Shown here: piece after piece, positions 33,537 through 42,613 of the stretch | Numbering within the stretch: the first letter of the stretch is position 1 | Layout: each line of letters starts with the position of its first letter | Assembly: GCA_039801465.1 (NCBI GenBank) | Contig: JBDRUT010000009.1 | Location: forward strand, 22,696-86,695 | Length of the DNA: 64,000 nucleotides | Source: JAOABV01 sp039801465 | GTDB taxonomy: Bacteria > Hydrothermota > Tepidihabitantia > Tepidihabitantales > CAIPLT01 | Direction: 5' to 3' | Made by a program: the position numbers and the translations under genes | The notes under the pieces: generated by a model | The model's input: only the letters and a program-made list of their open reading frames with translations | The model's database searches: none | What the model was told of the DNA's origin: nothing

Positions 33537-35396
33537 ATGTTTGGCAATGATATATTTTCCTTAGAAGAAGAAGTTGCAGAAATTAAAACTTCCACTCGCA
33601 AACTGCTTCAGCGACTTCTCCCCTATTTTTACAAATTTCGTACCCGAATAATCACTGCAACAATATTGCTTTTAATCTCTACTGGTTTGGGATTACTCGG
33701 ACCGGTTTTGTTAAAGCATGCAATTGATGTTGATATTAAACAAGGTAGTATTTCTGGTTTATTTCGAACATCTTTAATCTATCTTATACTTCAAATCTCA
33801 GTATATTTAATCGGCTATTTTCAACGCGTCTCTTTAGCCATTGTTGGTGAACGGGCTTGCGCCCTTCTAAAAGAAAACTTATATCAACATATTATTAACC
33901 TCCCTCTATCTTTTTTTGATAAAAATCCAGTGGGAAAGTTGCTTACTCGTGTTGATTCTGATACGGAAGCAATCAAGAATTTATTTACCACTTCGGCTGT
34001 TGTTTTAACTCAGGATTTAGTTTTACTAATTGGAATGTCTGTTGTGATGTTAATTATTAATTATAAACTATTTTTCGTAATTCTTATTTTATTGCCACCA
34101 TTTATTTATGCTTTTTGGTGGTTTCAGAAACATATTCGTCCAATCTATCTTAAAGTTCGTAAAAAAGTTGCGGAAATAAATAATTTTATCAATGAAACAT
34201 TACAGAGTCTCGCTGTAGTTCAGGCATTTAACCGGGAAGAATATTCATATCAAAAAATGGAGACTCTTTCTAAAGAAAAATATCAACAAGAACTCGTCGG
34301 AATGAAATTATGGTATCGAATTTGGTTCTTAGTCGATTTTGGTGAAGTTTTAGGATTAGTTCTGATTTTAGGTATTGGTGGAATCTGGGCATTAAAAGGT
34401 GCAATCACCATCGGCACATTATTCTTATTTGCCAGTTATATCACCCGGCTCTTTATGCCTCTTCGCGGTCTATCAGACCAACTAAATATTGTCCAAAGAG
34501 CATTTGCTTCCGCTGAAAGAATTTTTGGTATTTTTGATGTTGCAACTGAAAAGGAAATCTCATCTCATAAGTATCAACCAATAATATTATCTCAAACTAA
34601 ATATAAACTACCCAAAATTGTTTTTCAAAATGTCTATTTTAAATACGACACGACAGAAAACTCGGACCAAACTCGAGATTGGATTTTACAAGATATTAAT
34701 TTCTCAATAAAAAATGGAGAAAAAATTGCATTGGTTGGTGAAACCGGTGGCGGTAAAACATCAATTATTAGTTTGCTCTTAAAATTCTATTTGCCCCAGA
34801 AAGGTACAATTCTTTTAGATGGCGAAGATATTATGACCATTGACTATCAGACGATTAGAAGTAAAATCGGTTTTGTTCCTCAGGATATTGTGCTTTTTCC
34901 TGGTTCAGTTTTAGATAATCTTCGTTTATTTGATGATAAAATTCCGTTTGAGCAGGTTAAATCTGCAGTAGATAAAATAAAAATTCTTTCCACAATTGAA
35001 AATTTTCCCAATGGTTTTGAAACCGATTTAGTTGCCCGGGGTATCAATCTATCATTAGGTGAAAGACAATTACTCTCTTTTGCTCGTGCTTTGGTACGAA
35101 ATCCTGAAATTCTAATTTTGGATGAAGCAACTTCATCAGTTGACCCACATACCGAACGATTAATTCAAGAAGGACTTGAAACCCTATTAAAAGACCGCAC
35201 TGCAATTATTATTGCTCATCGCCTGGCTACAATTCAAATGGTTGATAGAATATTAGTTATTCATCAAGGCAAAATCGTTGAGAGTGGCACGCATCAAGAA
35301 TTGTTAAAAAAGCATGGCTATTATTATCGGCTTTACCGTCTCCAATATTTAATGAAAGAAACTATTCTTGAACAAAAGCCAGTCAAGTGTCAATAA
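33537..35396 (+). CDS. ABC exporter, subunit with canonical ATP site
   Basis: The 619-residue protein has six membrane helices (about residues 35-320) and a C-terminal nucleotide-binding domain. Walker A is GETGGGKTS, Walker B is ILILDEATS with the catalytic Glu, and the signature is LSLGERQ, which departs from LSGGQ. It is followed 6 bp later by a second exporter gene, so the two form a heterodimer of the TM287/288 or LmrCD kind, probably moving lipids or drugs across the inner membrane. The substrate cannot be read from the sequence. Confidence 0.93.
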   Translation: MFGNDIFSLEEEVAEIKTSTRKLLQRLLPYFYKFRTRIITATILLLISTGLGLLGPVLLKHAIDVDIKQGSISGLFRTSLIYLILQISVYLIGYFQRVSLAIVGERACALLKENLYQHIINLPLSFFDKNPVGKLLTRVDSDTEAIKNLFTTSAVVLTQDLVLLIGMSVVMLIINYKLFFVILILLPPFIYAFWWFQKHIRPIYLKVRKKVAEINNFINETLQSLAVVQAFNREEYSYQKMETLSKEKYQQELVGMKLWYRIWFLVDFGEVLGLVLILGIGGIWALKGAITIGTLFLFASYITRLFMPLRGLSDQLNIVQRAFASAERIFGIFDVATEKEISSHKYQPIILSQTKYKLPKIVFQNVYFKYDTTENSDQTRDWILQDINFSIKNGEKIALVGETGGGKTSIISLLLKFYLPQKGTILLDGEDIMTIDYQTIRSKIGFVPQDIVLFPGSVLDNLRLFDDKIPFEQVKSAVDKIKILSTIENFPNGFETDLVARGINLSLGERQLLSFARALVRNPEILILDEATSSVDPHTERLIQEGLETLLKDRTAIIIAHRLATIQMVDRILVIHQGKIVESGTHQELLKKHGYYYRLYRLQYLMKETILEQKPVKCQ

Positions 35397-35402
35397 GATA
35401 GT

Positions 35403-37160
35403 ATGTTATTTCGTGATTACCAATTAATTGTTGACTTTTGGAAAAAGAATCAGCGCCGGATGGTTGGGATAATTCTCGTCACTGCAATTGGAACTGGTAT
35501 TTCTCTATCCTTTCCTTATTTATTAAAACTACTAATTGATGGTATTAAAACTCAACTTGCAGTATCAAAACTATTAACCTATGTTGGAATTCTTTTGGGC
35601 TTAGGTATCCTTCGCTCTTTTGTCGGTGTCGGTTTACCTTATATTCGTGGCAGAACCAACGAACTATTTAACTGGAACATTCGCAGTATAGTCTTTCGCC
35701 ATATCTTAAAATTAGGACATAGTTTTACTAACAAATTTCCCAGTGGCGATGTGATTGAACGATTAGACCAAGACTTAGGTGAACTCTCCTGGTTTGCTTG
35801 TTCTGGTGTATTTCGACCCATAGAAGGAATTTTCACTATTATTATTGCTCTCATAATTCTAATAAGGCTTAATCCTTTATTGACTTTGATTTCAGTATTA
35901 CCGGTCTGGTTAGCAGTACTTGTCTGGTTAAAATTAGGACCCTTAGTTTATACCTGGTATCGTGCCTGGCGAGAAAAAATCTCTGAAGCCAATAATCATC
36001 TTGAATCATCTTTTACTGGTATCAAAATTATCAAATCATACTGTGTTGAAAATTGGAATATTAAACGATTTAAAGAAATCTTAAAAGAACGGATTAACCG
36101 GTCTGTGACCGTGACTAAAGCTGAAGCCAAAATTGGTATTTTCTTTTCTGGTATCGCCGAACTTGGTATTCTTTTGATTCTTTGGGTTGGTGGGACATTG
36201 GTCATTCGCCAACAATTGACGCTGGGTTCATTTGTTGCGTTTAATGCTTATATTCTGATGTTGATTACACCAATGTTTGATATTGGTAATTTCTTTGTTG
36301 CTGGCAGAAGGGCGAAAGCCGGTGAAGAACGCATCCGCGAACTGAAAGACGCATCTCCTGATATTAAAATATCTCCTTCAATCCATACCATTGAGCAATG
36401 GCAATCAATCGTATTCAAAGATGTTAGTTTTCAATATAGTCCAAATCAACATTTTGTACTTCAGAACATTAACTTATCAATAAAACCCAATATGAAGATT
36501 GGTATTGCTGGTACTGTTGGTTCTGGAAAATCAACCTTAATAAAACTCTTATTAAGAATCTGTGAACCAACCAGTGGTAAAATTTTGCTAAATAACATAG
36601 ACTATCGACAAATTGACTTAAATCAATTACGCTCATTATTTGGATATGCGCCACAAGAATCATCGTTATTTTCCGACACTATCTACAATAATATTGTCTG
36701 GGGAAGAGATAATCAAAATATTGAGAACTTAATATCAGAATTAACCGCAATTACTCAATTAGATGAAGATATTAGAGATTTTCCTTTGGGCATCAATCAA
36801 ATGATTGGTGAACGCGGTATGCGTTTATCTGGTGGCCAAAAACAGAAAGTTGCATTATCCCGTGCACTATTTTCTAAACCGGAAATTCTCATTTTAGATG
36901 ACGCAACATCCAATCTTGATGCCCAGACTGAACAAAAATTAATTCAAACTTTGACTAGTTCTCCATTTGCGCAAACACTAATTATCATATCACATCGGCT
37001 AACCTTACTTTCAATTTGTGATCTCATCTATTGCCTGGATAAAGGCAAAATTATCGAAAAAGGAACACACGAAGAACTCTTATCTAAAAAAGGATTATAC
37101 TGGAAACTTTACCAAAAACAAATTTTAGAAAAAGAACTTGCAGAAGTAAAAATAGGCTGA
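35403..37160 (+). CDS. ABC exporter, subunit with degenerate ATP site
   Basis: The 585-residue partner has six membrane helices and a nucleotide-binding domain with Walker A GTVGSGKST, signature LSGGQKQ and Walker B ILILDDATS, in which the catalytic Glu is Asp. The canonical composite site of the heterodimer would join Walker A/B of the first subunit with the LSGGQ of this one. The other site would join this Asp-bearing Walker B with the first subunit's altered LSLGE. This matches the asymmetric heterodimeric exporter family. Gene order and the 6-bp gap imply cotranslation. Confidence 0.93.
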   Translation: MLFRDYQLIVDFWKKNQRRMVGIILVTAIGTGISLSFPYLLKLLIDGIKTQLAVSKLLTYVGILLGLGILRSFVGVGLPYIRGRTNELFNWNIRSIVFRHILKLGHSFTNKFPSGDVIERLDQDLGELSWFACSGVFRPIEGIFTIIIALIILIRLNPLLTLISVLPVWLAVLVWLKLGPLVYTWYRAWREKISEANNHLESSFTGIKIIKSYCVENWNIKRFKEILKERINRSVTVTKAEAKIGIFFSGIAELGILLILWVGGTLVIRQQLTLGSFVAFNAYILMLITPMFDIGNFFVAGRRAKAGEERIRELKDASPDIKISPSIHTIEQWQSIVFKDVSFQYSPNQHFVLQNINLSIKPNMKIGIAGTVGSGKSTLIKLLLRICEPTSGKILLNNIDYRQIDLNQLRSLFGYAPQESSLFSDTIYNNIVWGRDNQNIENLISELTAITQLDEDIRDFPLGINQMIGERGMRLSGGQKQKVALSRALFSKPEILILDDATSNLDAQTEQKLIQTLTSSPFAQTLIIISHRLTLLSICDLIYCLDKGKIIEKGTHEELLSKKGLYWKLYQKQILEKELAEVKIG

Positions 37161-37714
37161 GATACCAATAAGCCTTTTCTTTGTTGAATAAGCGTTTCAA
37201 ACATAGTAAAAATTTTTATATATAACTAAAGTATAAATCAGATGTAATCTTTCTCTAACTCACTATATTTCAGCAACTAACATCTAATATCAATTCCCAG
37301 GGGGTATAGTGGGGTATATCGATTGGCAAATCCAGACTCAAGACAAAAAGCATTTTCATTTTCTCATCCCAAGAGTCATCTAAAACCGCAGATAAAATAT
37401 CGCATAAAAGAATTGCCATTTAAGCATTTATTAAATTACTTAATAACGAGTTTAAGATGTTTTCTTACAGGAAGCGTAATAAGACACCTATTAGGATACT
37501 AAAGACCTCGCCTATTATGCTTTCAATCACTGCAAAAATTCGTTCACTCAGAAAATGTCGGTCTAAAATTTTAAATATTGAATGTCTAATCTGTAATGAG
37601 AATTACTATTGAAGTCTTATCCTTAAATTCTATTCAATATTCTAAATTCTAAGGAGCGTTAAAGTTATTATTGTAAGATGCGAATGTTGACCGCATAATT
37701 CTATACTCGAAATT
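37161..37714. other. Gene-free convergent region
   Basis: About 550 bp separates the convergent ends of the ABC exporter and the YVTN protein gene. No RNA gene or clear terminator is seen. A short stretch (37488-37525) with CACCTATTAG and CGCCTATTAT spaced 24 bp apart faintly recalls the 12-bp arrays elsewhere but is too degenerate to call. Confidence 0.4.
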
Positions 37715-40153
37715 CTATTTCATAACGATTAATTTCTTGTTCACCATCTTGTCGCCAACTTTTAGAAAATAGATACCGTTATTAATCCCTGTAAGTGAAA
37801 TTCTTACATCTTTTTTTACACTATTAAACTTTTTATCTTTTGCAATCTGTAACTTCTCTACTTTTATTAGTTTACCTGTTACATCAAATATTTTTACTGT
37901 TGAGCAGTCAGCAGTATGCGGAAAATGAATAACAAAATAATTCTTTGCTGGATTCGGATATATTTCCAGTTTCTGGTACATTATATTTGATGTTGGTTCT
38001 GATGTTGGGGTCATCGCATCACGAATAATCGAAATACTGGAACTATTGAAATTTGCCACATATATTCGATTCTGTTGTAGGTTGTGTGCAAAAGCAATCG
38101 GAGATTTACCAACAGAAATTGTCTTGACTAAAGAATTAGACCCGCCTTCAATAACACTAACACTACTATCCAAATAATTAGCACAATACACTTTGTTATT
38201 TAGGGGATTATAAAAAAGACTCCGTGGGCTATTACCAACTGCAACTGTTGTAATTACCGAATCATTTGAGCCGTTGATAATTATCACATTATCATCAGCG
38301 CGATTAGCGCAGTAGATTTTATTATTATTTGGGTTATAAGTTAAAGCCCATGGCTCATTGCCCGTATGAATTGTTTTAATAATCGAATCATTCCTTCCGT
38401 CAATTACAGTTATGCTGTCACGATAATAATTGGCTGAATAAATTTTGTTATTAACCGAATTATAGACTAAGGCTATCGGACGTCTACGCGCGCGAACTCT
38501 GCATATCACTGAATCTAAAGCACAGTCGATTATTGCAATACTATCTTTAGCATAAATACCACAATAGACTTTGTTATTAGTTGGATTATATAATAACGAG
38601 CGCGGGTTTGAGCCGACTGGAATAATTTTTATTATTGAATCATTCTCAGCATTTATAACCGATACATTGTTATCAAGTCGATTCGCACAATAGACTTTAT
38701 TATTAATTGAGTTAAAAACCAAAGCATTAGGACCATCTCCAACTGAGATTGTTCTAATTACTTGATTTGAAATGCCATCGATCACTGAAATATTATCTCC
38801 GATGTAATTAGCACAATAAATCTTATTACCCAATGGCACATAGAGTAATACATACGGCCGATGATTTACCGCCACATTAGTAATCACAGTATTATTCGCG
38901 CCATCAATTATACTAACATTGTTATTGTAATAATTCGCACAATAAATTTTATTATTTGTCGGATTATATGCTAAAGCATACGGTGAAAAACCTAAGGGAA
39001 TTCTGGCTATTATTGTATCATTCGCACCATCAATTACCGTGACAATATTGTCATAAATAATTCCTGTATTTATTGTATTACTTATCGGATTATAAATGGT
39101 TGCTAATGGTCGATTGCTAATTGGAATCATTGAAATTATTGAGTCGGCAATGCCATCAATAACACCAATAAAGTATTCATCAAATCCTGTTGTTGCATTA
39201 ACACAATATACTTTATTATTTATTGAATTAAAAGCAAAGAATATATCTTCTGCCAATTCAAAAATTGGGATGTCCGCGATTACCGAATCAGTGCAACAAT
39301 CAATAACCGCAACATTCATCGTATCACTATCATCGACAAAATGACTGCAGTAAACTTTACTATTGATTGAGTTATAGCCCAAACTAGATGGTGCATAATC
39401 GACTAAAATGGTTTTAATCACAGAATCAACTGAGCAATCAATAACTGCAATATTATCTTGAGATTCATTTGCGCAATATAGTTTATTATTAATGCTATCA
39501 TAAACTAAATTAGATAAGTCACCATTGAGTAAAATTGTTGTGATAATTGAATCGTTTGTTCCATCAATTACCATAATATTTCCCTCACCTTGATTGGCGC
39601 AATAGATTTTATTACTTGTTGGATTATAAACCAAAGACCACGGACCATCTCCTGCAGGGATTGTGTCAACAATTAAATCAGTTGCACCATCAATTACAAA
39701 AATTTCATTATTCCACCATCCGCCAGTAACATATATTTTATTATTAATCCAATTGTAAATCAAATTAGCCGGGTCAGCATCGACTTCAATATTGGTAATC
39801 ACTTGATTAGTAAAACCATCAATTACCGTAACCGACATATTACTATAATTGGCTGAATAGATCTTATTATTTATTGAATTCCAACAAAGCGCGCTGATGT
39901 TACTTCCAGTTGGTACTCGTGCAATTTTTTGATTAGTTACGCCATCAATTACAATCACCCAGTTTCCTGCTGAGCCACCAACATAAATCTTATTATTCGT
40001 AACATTAAAAGCAAATGCATGGGGATTTAATACACCACTTAAACTGTCCGGCAAATAAATTGTTGTTTCTAACCATTGCGCATATGTGACAAATATAGTC
40101 GGAAAGAATGTAACGGTAATGAGTAATAAATGTATTACTTTTTCTTTTAACAT
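37715..40153 (-). CDS. Secreted YVTN-type beta-propeller repeat protein with T9SS-like sorting tail
   Basis: The 812-residue protein has a signal peptide (VIHLLLITVTFFPTIFVTYA) and about 16 repeats of 42-44 residues with the pattern NNKIYCAN-x-x-x-x-x-V-x-VIDG-x-x-x-x-I, typical of YVTN/NHL-like surface propellers. The last 85 residues are a sorting tail: YPNPAKNYFVIHF, VKIFDVTGKLIKV and GINNGIYFLKVGD with a Lys end. It would be an extracellular or surface-attached protein; the ligand is unknown. AGGAGG lies 7 nt before the ATG. It is separate from the LVIVD cassettes but has the same export tail. Confidence 0.88.
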   Translation of the reverse strand: MLKEKVIHLLLITVTFFPTIFVTYAQWLETTIYLPDSLSGVLNPHAFAFNVTNNKIYVGGSAGNWVIVIDGVTNQKIARVPTGSNISALCWNSINNKIYSANYSNMSVTVIDGFTNQVITNIEVDADPANLIYNWINNKIYVTGGWWNNEIFVIDGATDLIVDTIPAGDGPWSLVYNPTSNKIYCANQGEGNIMVIDGTNDSIITTILLNGDLSNLVYDSINNKLYCANESQDNIAVIDCSVDSVIKTILVDYAPSSLGYNSINSKVYCSHFVDDSDTMNVAVIDCCTDSVIADIPIFELAEDIFFAFNSINNKVYCVNATTGFDEYFIGVIDGIADSIISMIPISNRPLATIYNPISNTINTGIIYDNIVTVIDGANDTIIARIPLGFSPYALAYNPTNNKIYCANYYNNNVSIIDGANNTVITNVAVNHRPYVLLYVPLGNKIYCANYIGDNISVIDGISNQVIRTISVGDGPNALVFNSINNKVYCANRLDNNVSVINAENDSIIKIIPVGSNPRSLLYNPTNNKVYCGIYAKDSIAIIDCALDSVICRVRARRRPIALVYNSVNNKIYSANYYRDSITVIDGRNDSIIKTIHTGNEPWALTYNPNNNKIYCANRADDNVIIINGSNDSVITTVAVGNSPRSLFYNPLNNKVYCANYLDSSVSVIEGGSNSLVKTISVGKSPIAFAHNLQQNRIYVANFNSSSISIIRDAMTPTSEPTSNIMYQKLEIYPNPAKNYFVIHFPHTADCSTVKIFDVTGKLIKVEKLQIAKDKKFNSVKKDVRISLTGINNGIYFLKVGDKMVNKKLIVMK

Positions 40154-40228
40154 AAAATCCTCCTGAATTATAATATAATAATAATAATTAATTTCGAGTC
40201 AATAAGTAAGTAAGTAATTTCTTAATTT

Positions 40229-42016
40229 CTAATTACAGGATTTTTCTTTACTTGCCCTCTTGTAAATTTCTTCAATTGTATTGTGATATTTCTCAAAGAT
40301 TTTATTTCTTCTTAATTTTAGTGTTGGTGTGAGCAAGCCATTTTCAATTGTGAAATTCTCAGGTATTAGAGCAAATGCTTTTATCTTCTCATACGGTGCA
40401 AAATCTTTACATGCAATGTCAATTTCCCATCGAAATAAACTTTTAATCTCATTTCTTCGCAACAATTCTGGATACTTTTGATACACAATTGAATTACTTT
40501 TCGCATAATCTTCAACTTCTTCTTGACTCGGTACAATTAGCGCAATAATAAAGTTTCTTTTATCGCCAAATAGCACTGCTTGTTCAATATATTTGCTCTT
40601 GCACAACTTTTCTTCAATTGGAATCGGTGGAATCTTTTTACCGTAAGATGTAACAATCAATTCTTTTATTCTTCCGGTAATAATTAGATTCCCATACTCA
40701 TCAAATTTTCCTTGGTCGCCAGTATGAAGCCAGCCATCTTTATCAATGGCTTTAGCTGTCTCTTCTGGTTTATTATGATAACCGAGCATAACATTAGGAC
40801 CCTTAACTAAAATTTCATCATTCAGTCCAATTTTTACTTGGACATCAGGAAATACTTTACCTACGGTCCCTAATCGATTATCATTTGGCAGGCATGCACT
40901 GACAACAGGTGATGTCTCAGTGAGCCCATAACCTTCACAAATATTAAAACCAACTATATGATAAATTTTAGCAATGGTTCTATCCAAAGGTGCACCACCT
41001 GAAACTAATAGTCTTAATCTACCACCTGCAATTTTACGGAATTTTCTTGCAACCAGTTTATCAAAGATAAAGCGTTTTATTTTTAATGATAAAGGAATGG
41101 ATAATTTTCTGTATTTCCGATTAGTATAAATATTAAGATTTTTAATTGCAGAATAGACTAAGCCCTTAGTAAATGCAGAACTGGCATTGACTTTTTCTGT
41201 AACTGTTTGATATGCTTTTTCTAAGACCCGTGGCAATGCTATTAAAACCGTGGGCTTAATTTTCGCAATATCTTGAACAATCGTTGTAAAATTTTGCGCA
41301 TAACCAATTGTTGCACCAGCAAAAATCATCACATAATAACCTGCGGTGCGTTCAAACATATGAGAAAGTGGCAGATATGACATTATCACATCTTTACAAT
41401 TAATATTAAATAGTTTTATTGCTGAAACTGCATTTGAAATAATGTTATGATGACTAAGCACTACGCCTTTAGGTTCAGCAGTTGTTCCTGAAGTATAAAC
41501 GATTGTTGCGACATCGTCAGGTGAAACATTCTCCTCTTGGGAATCGCCATTGAATTTAATCATATCCTCAAAACTGAGATAATCCTTTATAGTTGTAATT
41601 CCTGTATTGTCAAAGAGAATTATTCTCTCAATTGAAGGTGTATTTTTTCTAATACTATTAACATTATCAAAAAGACTACTATTCTCAACAAACAATATTT
41701 TAATTTTAGCATCGTTAATAATGTATTTTACATAAAATGGAGATAAAACATGATAAATTGGCACAACAATTGCGCCCAATTTAAGAATTGCTAAGTCAGC
41801 AATCACCCACTCTGGTCGAGTGTAAGAATAAATACCAATTGTGTCACCTTTTCTCACTTCTAATTCTTGTAGATTAAAAGCAAGCGCATTGACAAATTCA
41901 TTTAATTTTCGATAAGTTATTTTCTGATACTTACCTTGTTTATTATACATCAATGCTGTTCGTTTAGGGTATTTAATTACAGACTGGACAAAATATTGAT
42001 ATATCGTTTCCGGCAT
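40229..42016 (-). CDS. Long-chain acyl-CoA synthetase (AMP-forming)
   Basis: This enzyme activates fatty acids with ATP to acyl-CoA. The P-loop is IVYTSGTTAEPKGVVLSH near residue 172, the GYGLTETSP motif is near 350, and GWLHTGDQGKFDEYGNLIITGR lies near 430, all in the order of the adenylate-forming superfamily. Length (about 595 residues) and the FadD15/ACSL-like ending ENGLLTPTLKLRRNKIFEKY fit long-chain members. I prefer the second ATG at 42014-42016 over that at 42023-42025, because a promoter (TTGACT-16 bp-CAAAAT) ends 7 nt before it and the longer form has no ribosome site. Confidence 0.92.
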   Translation of the reverse strand: MPETIYQYFVQSVIKYPKRTALMYNKQGKYQKITYRKLNEFVNALAFNLQELEVRKGDTIGIYSYTRPEWVIADLAILKLGAIVVPIYHVLSPFYVKYIINDAKIKILFVENSSLFDNVNSIRKNTPSIERIILFDNTGITTIKDYLSFEDMIKFNGDSQEENVSPDDVATIVYTSGTTAEPKGVVLSHHNIISNAVSAIKLFNINCKDVIMSYLPLSHMFERTAGYYVMIFAGATIGYAQNFTTIVQDIAKIKPTVLIALPRVLEKAYQTVTEKVNASSAFTKGLVYSAIKNLNIYTNRKYRKLSIPLSLKIKRFIFDKLVARKFRKIAGGRLRLLVSGGAPLDRTIAKIYHIVGFNICEGYGLTETSPVVSACLPNDNRLGTVGKVFPDVQVKIGLNDEILVKGPNVMLGYHNKPEETAKAIDKDGWLHTGDQGKFDEYGNLIITGRIKELIVTSYGKKIPPIPIEEKLCKSKYIEQAVLFGDKRNFIIALIVPSQEEVEDYAKSNSIVYQKYPELLRRNEIKSLFRWEIDIACKDFAPYEKIKAFALIPENFTIENGLLTPTLKLRRNKIFEKYHNTIEEIYKRASKEKSCN

Positions 42017-42023
42017 TGTAAAC

Positions 42024-42051
42024 ATTTTGCCAAAACTAAACAGAAAGTCAA
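42024..42051 (-). promoter_or_regulatory. Promoter of the acyl-CoA synthetase gene, leaderless type
   Basis: On the minus strand TTGACT (42046-42051), a 16-bp spacer and CAAAAT (42024-42029) lie 7 nt before the ATG at 42016. The -10 matches the consensus at only four of six bases. Confidence 0.5.
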
Positions 42052-42090
42052 GGTAAATTGAGAAGAAATTTTATAAAGGTTTTGAACAAG

Positions 42091-42165
42091 ATACCACTGA
42101 AACATTGAAGATATAGAAAACAGAAAAAATTCAGTTATTTCAGTAGCAAAAATTAGATTTCGCTG
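42091..42165 (+). repeat. Copy of the dispersed intergenic repeat
   Basis: The segment has CCACTGAAACATTGAAGATA, then TAGAAAACAGAAAAAATTCA, then GTTATTTCAGTAGCAAAAAT, matching in order the copies at 438-505, 45301-45375 and 58337-58400. Confidence 0.6.
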
Positions 42166-42184
42166 ACTCCACCTAAAATTATCC

Positions 42185-42214
42185 TTGACAATTTTCTAAT
42201 AAGTTTTATATTAT
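42185..42214 (+). promoter_or_regulatory. tmRNA promoter
   Basis: TTGACA (42185-42190), an 18-bp spacer and TATTAT (42209-42214) lie upstream of the mature tmRNA 5' end at 42250. This predicts a start near 42221 and a leader of about 29 nt to be removed by RNase P. A second TATTAT at 42231-42236 is an alternative -10. Confidence 0.6.
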
Positions 42215-42249
42215 TATTGATAATGTTTTATATTATCCTCAGTTACTTT

Positions 42250-42597
42250 GGGGGCGTACGGTGTCGACGAAGTGACTGAGAAGTTTGAGGGCATAGCGAG
42301 TTTCTTCAGTGTCTCGTAAAAAACTGAAGAACTTACAGCTGCCAATAACAGCTATGCAATGGCTGCCTAATTAAAGGCGCCACTCTATCCTATCAATTCA
42401 CCCGGGATAGGAATAGGGTCGATTAGGGTGATTAAAGTTCTAACTTTGTCTTGTGGTTAGAACTGGATATCTTAACAAGACTGGTCTGTCTTTGCCTGTT
42501 ATTCGGCGAAAAGACTGACGAGAACTAAAGAATAACTAACTATGTAGAACTCAAACTTCGAACGCTTCGGACGCGGGTTCGATTCCCGCCGCCTCCA
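42250..42597 (+). ncRNA. ssrA: Transfer-messenger RNA (tmRNA)
   Basis: The 5' end GGGGGCG (42250-42256) pairs with CGCCTCC (42590-42596) to form the tRNA-like acceptor, with A42597 as the unpaired base; CCA is not encoded. The T-arm GCGGGTTCGATTCCCGC precedes the 3' end. The tag reading frame runs through GCC-AAT-AAC-AGC-TAT-GCA-ATG-GCT-GCC-TAA at 42341-42370, giving ANNSYAMAA, possibly preceded by one more Ala from GCT. The ending resembles the common YALAA degron read by ClpXP. tmRNA with SmpB rescues stalled ribosomes. The length of 348 nt is normal for a one-piece form. Confidence 0.97.
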
Positions 42598-42613
42598 TTA
42601 TAAGGGAGTTAAT

